Part shown: one piece after another, positions 51,635 to 60,138 of the stretch
How positions within the stretch are numbered: position 1 is the stretch's first letter
Layout of the letters: the number at the start of each line of letters is the position of its first letter
Assembly: GCF_015265435.1 (NCBI RefSeq)
Contig: NZ_JABJWH010000005.1
Location: forward strand, 62,001-126,000
DNA length: 64,000 bases
Origin: Alloalcanivorax profundimaris
GTDB lineage: Bacteria; Pseudomonadota; Gammaproteobacteria; Pseudomonadales; Alcanivoracaceae
Reading direction: 5' to 3'
The notes under the pieces: model-generated
Seen by the model: only the letters and a program-made list of their open reading frames with translations
What the model was told of the DNA's origin: nothing
Databases searched by the model: none
Position numbers and translations under genes: made by a program

Positions 51635-52804
51635 TCAGCCGGTGACCTGGCGGGCGATCAGCCGTTTGAACGGGGTCAGGGTGTTGGCGGCTTTCAGGGC
51701 GGCGCCGCGCAACAGCCGGGCCGGTGCCCGGTCGTCGGTGTACAGCGACACCACCAGGTGGGTGGCGTTGAACAGCGGCAGGCTGCCGCGCCGGTGGGCG
51801 CGGTGGTAGCTTTCCAGCAGGTCGGCGGCCCCCGGATCGCGGCCCGCCCGGTGGGCCGGGGCGAGCCGGGCGGCCAGGTGCGCCACGCTGCTCAGGCCCA
51901 GGTTGAAGCCGTGGGCGGTGACCGGGTGCATGCCCACGGCGGCGTCGCCCACCAGGGCGAAGCGCGGGCCGTGAAAACGGCTGGCGTAGACCCCCACCAG
52001 GGGGTAGACGTGGCGCTCGCTGATGCGCGTCATGGCCCCCAGGCGGCCCTGGTAGCGCCGGGTGATGTCCTGGTCGAAGGCGTCGTCGTCCAGGGCCAGC
52101 AGGCGTTCCATTTCGGTGGCCGGCAGGGTCAGCACCACCGAAGCCCGGTCGCCGTTGAGCGGCAGCAGGGCGCGGGTCTGGCCGTGGCCGAACCACTCCC
52201 AGGCCTGATGATGGTGGGGCCGCTCGTGGCGCACCCGGAACACCATCATGCTCTTGCCGTAGTCGCACACCCGGGCCGGGATGCCCAGAGCCCGGCGGGT
52301 GGCGGAGAAGCGGCTGTCCGCGGCCACCAGCAGACGGGCCCGTGGCCGCCGGCCATCCTGGAGCGCGACGCTGGCCGCGTCCCGTTCCACGCGCGGGTCG
52401 CTCACTTCGAGGCCGGTCTCCACGGTGATCCCCGGGTGCCCCTCGACCGCCAGCCAGGCCGCCCGGCGCAGGTCCTGGTTGGGGACCAGCCAGCCGAGCT
52501 GATCGCGGTCGCCCAGGCGCGCCTCGATGTCCAGGCTGTGCCGGCGCAGGCCGTCGTCGAACACCCGCGCATGGCGCAGATCGGAAATGCCGTCGGCGGG
52601 CAGATGGTCCCAGATGCCCCAGTCGATCAGGTGGCGGCGGGAGGTGTGGGTGAGGGCGATTTCGCGGCCGTCGAAGGCTGGCTCCGCCAGGGCCGCGCGC
52701 GGCTGCTTCTCCAGCACGCGTACCTGGAGGCCGGCGTCGCCGAGCACCCGGGCCAGGCTCAGACCGGCGGGCCCGGCGCCCACGATGATCACATCCGCGT
52801 CCAT
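51635..52804 (-). CDS. ubiM: UbiM-type FAD-dependent ubiquinone hydroxylase
   Basis: The 389-residue flavoprotein of the UbiH/COQ6 group has VIIVGAGPAGLSLARVLGDAG (FAD ADP-binding), FDGREIALTHTSRRHL, and the second FAD motif FALVGDAAVGMHPVTAHGFNLGL. The GREIALTH and VPNQDLRRA stretches are of the UbiM subgroup that hydroxylates more than one carbon of the ubiquinone ring. ATG 52,804 follows GGGGAAGGAAG. It is not next to other ubi genes. Substrate carbon position cannot be told here. Confidence 0.8.
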   Translation of the reverse strand: MDADVIIVGAGPAGLSLARVLGDAGLQVRVLEKQPRAALAEPAFDGREIALTHTSRRHLIDWGIWDHLPADGISDLRHARVFDDGLRRHSLDIEARLGDRDQLGWLVPNQDLRRAAWLAVEGHPGITVETGLEVSDPRVERDAASVALQDGRRPRARLLVAADSRFSATRRALGIPARVCDYGKSMMVFRVRHERPHHHQAWEWFGHGQTRALLPLNGDRASVVLTLPATEMERLLALDDDAFDQDITRRYQGRLGAMTRISERHVYPLVGVYASRFHGPRFALVGDAAVGMHPVTAHGFNLGLSSVAHLAARLAPAHRAGRDPGAADLLESYHRAHRRGSLPLFNATHLVVSLYTDDRAPARLLRGAALKAANTLTPFKRLIARQVTG

Positions 52805-52975
52805 TTCGCTTCCTTCCCCTAAGCCATGCTTGTCGCGCATTCTAGCGGCATCGCGACCCGGCACCTTGATCCAGGGCAGGGTTCGGTGCCTCCTTGGGCG
52901 GCGCGGGTGCATATGGCCATATGGGGCTGCTCCGTCGGTTGAGCGGTAGGAGGCTGGGCGGAGCACCTCGGAACA

Positions 52976-52998
52976 ATCGCGAGTGAAGCCGCTACTAC
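52976..52998. repeat. Degenerate GTAGGAGCGGCTTCAGCCGCGAT repeat
   Basis: ATCGCGAGTGAAGCCGCTACTAC, a diverged single copy, in the 292-base gap between the ubiM-like gene and the isomerase gene. I see no other feature in that gap. Confidence 0.6.
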
Positions 52999-53096
52999 GG
53001 AGAGGGTCGGAGGGCGCGAAATGAGCAACCGGAGGGTGAAGCGGCGCCGGCTTTGCGCCTAAACTGCCGCCTTCGGGGAATCATGGGGACACCGGC

Positions 53097-53714
53097 ATGA
53101 GCGAGTTGGAATTCTGGTTCGATTTCGCCAGTCCGTACGCCTACCTGGCGGCGGAAACCATCGAGTCCGCCGCCGGCGAAGCCGGCGTGGCGGTGCGCTG
53201 GAAACCCTTCGTGCTGGGCCCGATTTTCCAGGAACAGGGCTGGGCCGACTCGCCGTTCAACCTGTTCCCCGCCAAGGGGCGCTATCTGTGGCGGGATCTG
53301 CAGCGCGAGACGCGCCGGCTCGGGGTGCCCTGGCGGCGGCCCACCCGGTTCCCGTTCAACAGCGCCCTGGCCACCAAGACCGCCACCTGGATCGAGCCGG
53401 ACGAGCGCCTGCCGGTCTACTGCCGGGCGGTATTCCGGGCCGGCTTCGCCGAGCGCCGCGACCCGGCCACCCCCTCGGTGGTGTCCGCCTGCCTGCGCGC
53501 CGCCGGCCTGGACGACAGCGCCCTGGAGCGGGCCCGGGCCGAGGACGGCGGCCGGCGCCTGCGCGCCGACGTGCACCGGGCCCGGGAACTGGACATCTTC
53601 GGCGCGCCGTCCTTCGTGGTGGACGGCGAGCTGTTCTGGGGCAACGAACGTCTTGCCTCGGCCCTTGAGCGCGCCTGGATCAGCCCCACCCTGGATTGCC
53701 GGTCGCCGCCGTAG
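53097..53714 (+). CDS. DsbA-family 2-hydroxychromene-2-carboxylate isomerase
   Basis: The 205-residue protein has the kappa-GST/DsbA thioredoxin fold: LEFWFDFASPYAYLAAETIE at the N terminus, with Ser in place of the Cys, LGPIFQEQG and the cis-Pro region GAPSFVVDGELFWGNERLA. Such isomerases act in naphthalene degradation with glutathione, though many members have other unknown substrates. It stands alone. The start at 53,097 is the first ATG after a CGGGGAATC stretch with no strong ribosome site. Confidence 0.83.
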   Translation: MSELEFWFDFASPYAYLAAETIESAAGEAGVAVRWKPFVLGPIFQEQGWADSPFNLFPAKGRYLWRDLQRETRRLGVPWRRPTRFPFNSALATKTATWIEPDERLPVYCRAVFRAGFAERRDPATPSVVSACLRAAGLDDSALERARAEDGGRRLRADVHRARELDIFGAPSFVVDGELFWGNERLASALERAWISPTLDCRSPP

Positions 53715-53737
53715 GAGCGGCCGCGCGGCGTTCCTAC
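53711..53737. repeat. Palindromic GTAGGA...TCCTAC hairpin
   Basis: GTAGGAGCGGCCGCGCGGCG followed by TTCCTAC folds with GTAGGA/TCCTAC and GCGGCCGC centre. It is a variant of the window's intergenic repeat, in the gap between two convergent genes (isomerase and photolyase). Confidence 0.6.
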
Positions 53738-53787
53738 AGCACCGAGACGCGGCCCGAATGGAGAACCCCACCAAAGCGTGGGCGGAA

Positions 53788-55323
53788 CTACAGGTTTTCG
53801 ACGTCGTCGAGCAGCGCCTCGGCGCGCTGGAGGATGGCCCGGCGCTTGGCCGGCTCCATGCGCTCCCAGGCCTTGTAGACCATGCCCATGCGCGGATGCT
53901 TCTCGAACCGCCCCCGATGGCGCTGAATGAAGTGCCAGTACAGGCTGTTGAACGGGCAGCTGTTGTCCTCCTCGGCGCTGCTCACCTTGTACCGGCAGTC
54001 GCCGCAGTAATCGGACATGCGCTGGATGTACTTGCCACTGGCCGCATAGGGCTTGGAACCCAGATAGCCGCCATCGGCGTGCATCACCATGCCCAGGGTA
54101 TTGGGCAGCTCCACCCATTCGTAGGCATCCGCGTACACCGCCAGATACCACTCGTGGATTTGTTTCACCTCCACCCCCAGCAGCAGCACCAGATTGCCGG
54201 TGACCATCAGCCGCTGGATATGGTGGGCGTAAGCGTGTTCCCGGGTGGCGCGCACCGCCTCCGCCACGCAACGCATTCTGGTCTCGCCGCTCCAGTAGAA
54301 CCAGGGCAGGTCGGCGTGGCTGTGGAGCCGGTTCTCCTCCTTGTAGTCGGGCATCAGCAACCAGTAGATGCCACGCACGTACTCCCGCCAGCCGAGAATC
54401 TGGCGGATGAACCCCTCCACGGCGTTGAGCGGCGCGCGGCCCTGGTAATAGCGCTGCTCGGCGGCCTCGCACACCGCCAGCGGGTTCAGCAGGCCGGCGT
54501 TCAGGTACTGGCTGAGCACGCCGTGGAACAGGAAATCGTCCTCCCGGGTCATGGCGTCCTGGTAATCGCCGAAGCCGGGCAAGGCGTGGTCCAGGAAATG
54601 CTCAAGGGCGTCCCGGGCCTGGCTTTCGGTGACCGCGAACCAGAACGGCTCCAGATCGCCGAACCGGTCCGGCCAGGTTTCCGCTACCTGCTCGATGACC
54701 CGGCGGGTGGTGGCGTCCGGCTCGAAACGCAGCGGGCCCGGCAGGGGGCGGCCGCCGTCGTAGCGCTTGCGGTTGTCGGCGTCGAAGTTCCAGCGGCCGC
54801 CCACCGGTTCACCGTCCGGTTCCATCAACAGGCCGGTGTGGCGGCGCATTTCCCGGTAGAAGAACTCCATGCGCAACTGCTTACGGCCCGCGGCCCAGCC
54901 CCGGAACGCCTCGGCGGTGCACAGGAAACGGCGGTCCTCGAGCAGCCGCACCGACAGGCTCAGCCGTTGCGGCCAGCGCCGTTTCATGGCCTCGCGCAGG
55001 CGGTACTCGCCGGGCTCGGTGACCAGCAATTCGCCGGCGTCCAGCTCCCGGGCGCTGGCCAGCACCGCTTCGCACAGATCCTCCAGGCCCTGGTCCAGGG
55101 AGTAGTAATCCACGCGCCAGCCCTGGCGGCGCAGGCGCGCGGCGAAATGGCGCATGGCGCTGAACAGGAACGCCAGCTTCTTGCGGTGGTGGGGCACGTA
55201 GCCGGCTTCCTCGCGCACCTCGGCCATGACCACGCGATCGCGGGCCGGGTTGCCTTCGGCCAGGCTGGCCAGGTCGGTGCTGAGCTGGTCGCCGAGAATC
55301 AGAATCAGGCGTGGGCGGGGCAT
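53788..55323 (-). CDS. FeS-type bacterial cryptochrome/photolyase (CryB/PhrB)
   Basis: The 511-residue flavoprotein starts RLILILGDQLSTD and belongs to the FeS-BCP photolyases. It has an FAD pocket with LNAVEGFIRQILGWREYVRGIY, MVTGNLVLLLGVEVKQIHEWYLAVYADAYEWVELPN and ALNPYAASGKYI-like PYAASGKYIQRMSDYC. The four cluster Cys are likely in RMRCVAEA (one), DYCGDCRY (two) and NSCPFNSLYWHF (one). Members repair (6-4) photoproducts in light. There is no sign of a partner gene. Confidence 0.9.
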   Translation of the reverse strand: MPRPRLILILGDQLSTDLASLAEGNPARDRVVMAEVREEAGYVPHHRKKLAFLFSAMRHFAARLRRQGWRVDYYSLDQGLEDLCEAVLASARELDAGELLVTEPGEYRLREAMKRRWPQRLSLSVRLLEDRRFLCTAEAFRGWAAGRKQLRMEFFYREMRRHTGLLMEPDGEPVGGRWNFDADNRKRYDGGRPLPGPLRFEPDATTRRVIEQVAETWPDRFGDLEPFWFAVTESQARDALEHFLDHALPGFGDYQDAMTREDDFLFHGVLSQYLNAGLLNPLAVCEAAEQRYYQGRAPLNAVEGFIRQILGWREYVRGIYWLLMPDYKEENRLHSHADLPWFYWSGETRMRCVAEAVRATREHAYAHHIQRLMVTGNLVLLLGVEVKQIHEWYLAVYADAYEWVELPNTLGMVMHADGGYLGSKPYAASGKYIQRMSDYCGDCRYKVSSAEEDNSCPFNSLYWHFIQRHRGRFEKHPRMGMVYKAWERMEPAKRRAILQRAEALLDDVENL

Positions 55324-55515
55324 GGGACGTCCTTTTCGTGGCGGGTGAAGCGTCGTGGCTGGCGAAAAAGCCTCCCTCCAGTGTAGCCACCGGCCATCAA
55401 CGGCGGGTCAAACCGCCCGGTCGGCCATGCCATTCGGCGCCAGTTTCATTATCATGGGGCGCTTGCCCGCTTCGGGCTGGGTTCCCCCGGGGACGACGAC
55501 GCTTCAGGACGGTCA

Positions 55516-56556
55516 ATGATTCAGAAAAGAACCATCAATGTGCGCCGCGTGGTGAAGGTGCTGCAGGGCGCCGCCCGTGGCGGCGTGAGCATTCCCGCCT
55601 TGCTCGACGACTGCGGCATCGAGCGCCGGGTGCTGGAGGATCCTGAGGCGCGCATCGAGCGCGACACCTTCATCAAGCTGATGCTGCGTGTCATGCAGCA
55701 GACCCAGGACGAGTTCCTGGGTTTCGGCCAGGGCCGCAAGTCCAAGCCGGGCACCTTTTCGATGATGGCCCACGCGGTGATCAACTGCCCCAATCTGGAG
55801 TCGGCGGTGGACCGGGGCATCCGTTTCTACCAGCTGTTCAACCTCAGCATGGACAGCGAGCTGGTGCGCGACGGCGACACCGCCCGCCTGATCACCCGGG
55901 TCGATCCGCGCCTGGATTTCCGCGACGTCATCATCGAGGCGATGCTGTTTTTGTCGCTGCGCTTCATGAGCTGGCTGGTGGGCAAGCCGGTGGAACCGGA
56001 GGCGGTTTATCTGGACTACGAACCGCTGCGCGAGGACGACGAATACCGCTTCATGTTCGATTGTCCCACCCACTACGACAGCGAGTGCAACCAGGTGCTG
56101 TTCCCGGCCCACTACCTGGACCTGCCCCTGGTGCAGAACGAGCTGTCGTTGTCCAAGTTCCTGCGCGATTCCCTGGCGCAGTTGTTCGACGGCACGGTGC
56201 ACAACGTGGGCCTGCCGGCGCAGATTCGCGCCATCATTTCCAATGAGTACGGCAACCACTTTCCGGATTTCGGCGAAATCTGCGAGAAGCTGGACATGAC
56301 CCCGCAGACCCTGCGGCGCCGGCTCAAGGAGGGCAATACCAGTTACCAGGAGATCAAGGATTCGATCCGCAAGGACGCCTCGGTGTACTACCTGTCCAAG
56401 CCGGAACTGAGCATCGACGAGATCGCCCTGCTGATGGGTTTCAGCGAGGCCAGTTCCTTCCACCGGGCGTTCAAGAAATGGACCAACCAGACCCCGTCCG
56501 CCTACCGGCGGCAACATTTCGGCGATTTCCACGGAGACCTCAATGACCGCCGCTGA
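55516..56556 (+). CDS. AraC-family regulator with Arabinose_bd-like domain
   Basis: The 346-residue protein has an N-terminal ligand domain (about residues 20-205, beginning VKVLQGAARGGVSIPALLDDCGI) and a C-terminal double helix-turn-helix (about 240-340): LDMTPQTLRRRLKEGNTSYQ and MGFSEASSFHRAFKKWTNQTPS. It is the OruR/GbdR-like class. It overlaps purU by 14 bases, so the two are cotranscribed, which suggests a link to one-carbon or C1/glycine-type metabolism. The ligand is unknown. Confidence 0.87.
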   Translation: MIQKRTINVRRVVKVLQGAARGGVSIPALLDDCGIERRVLEDPEARIERDTFIKLMLRVMQQTQDEFLGFGQGRKSKPGTFSMMAHAVINCPNLESAVDRGIRFYQLFNLSMDSELVRDGDTARLITRVDPRLDFRDVIIEAMLFLSLRFMSWLVGKPVEPEAVYLDYEPLREDDEYRFMFDCPTHYDSECNQVLFPAHYLDLPLVQNELSLSKFLRDSLAQLFDGTVHNVGLPAQIRAIISNEYGNHFPDFGEICEKLDMTPQTLRRRLKEGNTSYQEIKDSIRKDASVYYLSKPELSIDEIALLMGFSEASSFHRAFKKWTNQTPSAYRRQHFGDFHGDLNDRR

Positions 56557-57415
56557 CGACGCCACCGCGCGCCTGCTCGTGACCTGCCCGGACCAGCCGG
56601 GCATCATCAGTGCCGTATCCACGTTCCTGTACAACCACGGCGCCAACATCACCGATTTCGACCAGCATTCCAGCGACCAGCAGGACGGCACCTTCTTCCT
56701 GCGTCTGGAATTCCAGACCCCGGACCTGGACTGCAGCCACGAGGCCCTGGAAAACAATTTCCGCAACCGGGTGGCGGCGCGCTACGGCATGCAGTGGCAC
56801 ATCAGCCATCCCGGCGCCAAGAAACGCATGGCGATCCTGGTGTCGCGCCACGACCACGTGCTCATGGACCTGCTGTGGCGGGTGTCCCGGGGCGACATGC
56901 CGGCCACCATTCCCATGGTGATCAGCAACCACGACGATCTGCGCGACGAGGTGGAACGCTTCGGCATTCCCTACCACCACATCCCGGTGAACAAGGACAA
57001 CAAGGCGGAGGCGGAAGCCCGCGCCCTGGAGTTGCTGGAAGGCCAGGCGGACGTGATCGTGCTGGCGCGCTACATGCAGATCCTGAGCCCGGAGTTCGTG
57101 TCCCGGCATCCGCACCGCATCATCAACATCCACCACTCCTTCCTGCCCGCCTTCGTCGGCGCCAACCCTTACCAGCAGGCCTGGGACCGGGGCGTCAAAC
57201 TGATCGGCGCCACCAGCCACTACGTCACCGAGGACCTGGACCAGGGGCCGATCATCGAGCAGAACGTGCAGCGCGTGTCCCACCGCCATTCCGCCGCCGA
57301 GCTGCGCGGCCTGGGTCAGGACGTGGAGCGCCAGGTGATGCTGCGCGCGGTGCGCTGGCACCTGGAGGACCGCATCATCGTCGACGGCAACAAGACCGTG
57401 GTGTTCGTTAAGTAG
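56543..57415 (+). CDS. purU: Formyltetrahydrofolate deformylase
   Basis: The 290-residue enzyme hydrolyses 10-formyl-THF to formate and THF. An ACT domain (about residues 8-85; LLVTCPDQPGIISAVSTFLYNHG) is followed by a PurN-like domain with KRMAILVSRHDHVLMDLL, catalytic NIHHSFLPAFVGANPYQQA and TSHYVTEDLDQGPIIEQ. It starts inside the end of the AraC gene. PurU balances folate one-carbon pools, and relatives are tied to formaldehyde or methylated-compound metabolism. Confidence 0.94.
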   Translation: MTAADDATARLLVTCPDQPGIISAVSTFLYNHGANITDFDQHSSDQQDGTFFLRLEFQTPDLDCSHEALENNFRNRVAARYGMQWHISHPGAKKRMAILVSRHDHVLMDLLWRVSRGDMPATIPMVISNHDDLRDEVERFGIPYHHIPVNKDNKAEAEARALELLEGQADVIVLARYMQILSPEFVSRHPHRIINIHHSFLPAFVGANPYQQAWDRGVKLIGATSHYVTEDLDQGPIIEQNVQRVSHRHSAAELRGLGQDVERQVMLRAVRWHLEDRIIVDGNKTVVFVK

Positions 57416-57432
57416 CCGCCCCCCACGTTTTC

Positions 57433-57455
57433 GTAGGAGCGGCTTCAGCCGCGAT
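57433..57455. repeat. Single GTAGGAGCGGCTTCAGCCGCGAT repeat
   Basis: One perfect copy between purU and rlmM, 23 bases before the rlmM ATG, i.e. within its probable leader. Confidence 0.82.
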
Positions 57456-57478
57456 GGGGCCCTTTTCATGGAGTCATC

Positions 57479-58519
57479 ATGTCATCCAGCGAGGAAGTGT
57501 TCCTGGCGCTGTGCCGGCCCGGGTTCGAATCGGACCTGGCCGCGGAACTCACCGACCGCTGTGCCGAACTGGGGGCCTCCGGGTACCCCCAGGCCACCGA
57601 CGACAGCGGCTATGTACTGTGGAACAACCTGCAGGGGGACCCGGACGCCCTGCTGGAAACCGGGCTGATCTTCGGTCGCTCCTTCTACCCGCTTACGGCG
57701 GCGTTCGAGGACCTGCCGGAGCAGGATCGCATCGGCGCCCTGTGGCCGGAGCTGGAACGCCAGGGGCCCTTCGCGGAGCTGTTCCTGGAGCACGCCGACA
57801 CCAATGCCAGCCGCGAGCTGGCGCGTTTTCTGCGCGGTTTCCGCAAGGCCCTGGAGCCGCGCCTGCGCAAGGCCGGCCTGCTGCGCGACCGGGCCGACCG
57901 CCGCCTGCATCTGTTCTTCGAGGATTCCCGCAACGGCCGGGTCGGCGTGAGCCCGCTGGCGGTGCCGTTGCCGGAGGGCGGGCTGACGCGGCTGCGGCTG
58001 GCGCCGGAGGCGCCCAGCCGCTCGGCGCTGAAACTGGAAGAGGCGATGCTGCGCTTCCTGGGCCGGGGCAAGCCGCCGGGCCTGCACACCGCCGTGGACC
58101 TGGGCGCCGCCCCGGGCGGCTGGAGCTGGCAGCTGGCGCGCCTGGGCATCAAGGTCACCGGCGTCGACCATGGCCGCCTCGATCCCCGCCTGCTGGATGA
58201 ATACCCGGTGCGCCATGTGTCCGGCGACGCCTTCACCTGGCGCCCGGAGCGGCCGGTGGATCTGGTGGTCTGCGACGTGGTGGACAAGCCGGCGCGCACC
58301 CTGGCGTTGATGCAGAAATGGCTGGAGCAGGGCTGGGCGCGCACCGCGCTGTTCAATCTGAAGCTGCCCATGGCGCGCCGCTACCGGGAGAGCCGGGCGC
58401 TGCTGGAGCGTCTCGGCGATGGCCTGGAGCGCCGGCAGGTGGGGGCGATGATCCAGGCCGCCCATCTCTACCACGACCGCGAGGAAATCACCGTCTGGGT
58501 GGACACCCGCGCTCACTGA
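57479..58519 (+). CDS. rlmM: 23S rRNA 2'-O-ribose methyltransferase RlmM
   Basis: The 346-residue enzyme methylates the ribose of C2498 in 23S rRNA. The N-terminal THUMP-like region (about residues 1-165; [18 protein letters not shown]) is followed by a Rossmann fold with SAM motif [16 protein letters not shown] (about residue 205), the K-D-K-E catalytic residues including [11 protein letters not shown], and [11 protein letters not shown]. The gene is 63 bases after purU, separated by a repeat. Confidence 0.94.
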   Translation: MSSSEEVFLALCRPGFESDLAAELTDRCAELGASGYPQATDDSGYVLWNNLQGDPDALLETGLIFGRSFYPLTAAFEDLPEQDRIGALWPELERQGPFAELFLEHADTNASRELARFLRGFRKALEPRLRKAGLLRDRADRRLHLFFEDSRNGRVGVSPLAVPLPEGGLTRLRLAPEAPSRSALKLEEAMLRFLGRGKPPGLHTAVDLGAAPGGWSWQLARLGIKVTGVDHGRLDPRLLDEYPVRHVSGDAFTWRPERPVDLVVCDVVDKPARTLALMQKWLEQGWARTALFNLKLPMARRYRESRALLERLGDGLERRQVGAMIQAAHLYHDREEITVWVDTRAH

Positions 58520-58531
58520 CCGGGGCGGCGC

Positions 58532-58562
58532 TTGCCGCCGCCCTCGGCGGGGCGGTTATAAT
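58532..58562 (+). promoter_or_regulatory. Candidate sigma-70 promoter of tusA
   Basis: TTGCCG at 58,532-58,537 and a perfect TATAAT at 58,557-58,562 are separated by 19 bases. Transcription would start near 58,569, leaving a leader of about 37 bases before the tusA ATG. The -35 and spacing are poor, the -10 good. Confidence 0.45.
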
Positions 58563-58605
58563 GGCCGCCCTTTCACGCACCGCCCCGGGAACACCGATAC
58601 CCGCC

Positions 58606-58848
58606 ATGAGTGACATTCAGCCCCAACATCACCTCGACGCCACCGGCCTGCTGTGTCCGGAGCCGGTCATGCTGCTGCACGGCAAGGTGCGCGACATGGC
58701 CCCCGGCGAGCTGCTGGAAGTGCGTGCCACGGACCCCTCCACCGAGCGAGACATCCCCAAGTTCTGCCAGTTTCTCGGCCACCGCCTGGTGGACCGGCGC
58801 CAGGACGGCGAGCTCTACCTGTACTGGATCGAGAAGAAACCGGCCTGA
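58606..58848 (+). CDS. tusA: TusA-family sulfurtransferase
   Basis: The 80-residue protein has the TusA fold with the active-site Cys in [16 protein letters not shown] (about residue 17), followed by [27 protein letters not shown]. It relays persulfide sulfur from IscS to TusBCD for 2-thiouridine of tRNA and to other routes. Length and Cys-Pro motif match E. coli TusA (81 residues). A longer frame upstream is open by chance but ATG 58,606 is the natural start. Confidence 0.93.
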   Translation: MSDIQPQHHLDATGLLCPEPVMLLHGKVRDMAPGELLEVRATDPSTERDIPKFCQFLGHRLVDRRQDGELYLYWIEKKPA

Positions 58849-59045
58849 CCGGCGCCACCGGCGCTTGCCCCGGCGCCCCGGCCGGGCAAAGCTGGCGCCA
58901 ATTGCCGCTGACCGTTTTTCCCCTAGTGTCGATCACCATGGTCAACGGCCACGGAACGGGGAGTGGTTGTTGACGTACGGCCGTGCTAGCTTTTCATCGC
59001 CAGCCGCCGATCCATAACAACAAGCACAACACTGGGGGAACGACC

Positions 59046-60005
59046 ATGCGCATCGGTATCGTTGTCGACTCGACCTGCGATTTGCCGGAAGAGTATTTCC
59101 GCGAACACAATCTCCGCATCCTGCCCATTTCCATCCGTCTTGGCGAAGACGTGCTGGTGGATAAACGCGACCCGGACGTTACCGCGCGGTTCTATCGCGA
59201 CCAGCTCGACGCCAAGGGCCGCGACGCCGAATCCATTCCCTATTCGGTGGACCAGATTCGCGCCGTTTTTCTCGACGAGCTGGTGCTCGACTACGACCTG
59301 GTGTTCTGCATCACCGTGTCCGGCAAGCGCAGCCAGATTTTCGACAACGCCACCCAGGCGTCCTTCTCGATCCTCAAGGAGTACCAGAAGGTGCGCGCCG
59401 ACGCCGGCGTGCAGGGCCCATTCTCCATGCGCGTGATCGACAGCAAGACGCTGTTCTCCGGCACCGCGGTGCTGGTCTGCGAAGCGGTGGAGCTGATCCG
59501 GGGCGGCGCCAACCGCAACGCCATCCGTCTCAATATCGACGAGATGATTCCCCATGTATGCGGCTACATGGTGCCCGAGGATCTCGGCTATGTGCGCGAC
59601 CGGGGCTTCAAGAAGGGCGAGCGCAAGCGGCTCTCGGATTCCATGCGCGGCCTGGCGTTGAGCGTCGGGTCGGCGCTGTCCATGCACCCGATCATCCGCA
59701 TCCACGGCGGCGAGGAAAATCCGGCGGCGGTGAACCGCAGCTACGAGAAATCCGTGCGCCGGCTGTTCGAGCACGTGGCCGGGCGCATTCGCGGCGGCCA
59801 TCTGATTTCCCGGCACGTGTGCCTGAGTTACGCCGGCGACATCAGCCGGGTCACGGCCATGCCCGGATACGCGGAACTGAAGGTGGCGGCGGAGGAGCGC
59901 GGCGTGCGGCTGCTGATTTCCACCATGAGCCCCACCGGCGCCATCAACGTGGGCGCCGGCTGCCTGTTCGTGGCCTACGCCAGCGAGAACGACCAGTTCG
60001 AGTAG
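59046..60005 (+). CDS. DegV-family fatty-acid-binding protein
   Basis: The 319-residue protein begins IGIVVDSTCDLPEEYF, the Ser/Thr-containing signature of DegV lipid-binding proteins, with DVLVDKRDPD, FCITVSGKRSQIFDNA and LSMHPIIRIHGGE. DegV proteins bind a fatty acid in a deep pocket; some serve as FakB for fatty acid kinase FakA, which is not adjacent here. A 197-base gap precedes it in which I see nothing else. Confidence 0.83.
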   Translation: MRIGIVVDSTCDLPEEYFREHNLRILPISIRLGEDVLVDKRDPDVTARFYRDQLDAKGRDAESIPYSVDQIRAVFLDELVLDYDLVFCITVSGKRSQIFDNATQASFSILKEYQKVRADAGVQGPFSMRVIDSKTLFSGTAVLVCEAVELIRGGANRNAIRLNIDEMIPHVCGYMVPEDLGYVRDRGFKKGERKRLSDSMRGLALSVGSALSMHPIIRIHGGEENPAAVNRSYEKSVRRLFEHVAGRIRGGHLISRHVCLSYAGDISRVTAMPGYAELKVAAEERGVRLLISTMSPTGAINVGAGCLFVAYASENDQFE

Positions 60006-60019
60006 AGCCCTCCCCCCTT

Positions 60020-60113
60020 GTAGGAGCGGCTTCAGCCGCGATCCCCGGCGGTTGCCGAAACCGGATCTTGGTGGGCTCCGTCGCGGGGTAATCGCGACTG
60101 AAGTCGCTCCTAC
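60020..60113. repeat. Two GTAGGAGCGGCTTCAGCCGCGAT repeats, one degenerate
   Basis: One perfect copy at 60,020-60,042 and a diverged facing copy (ATCGCGACTGAAGTCGCTCCTAC) at 60,091-60,113, in the gap between the DegV gene and aguB, which converge. Confidence 0.8.
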
Positions 60114-60138
60114 AGGCGCTCCTACAGCCGCTCAGGGT

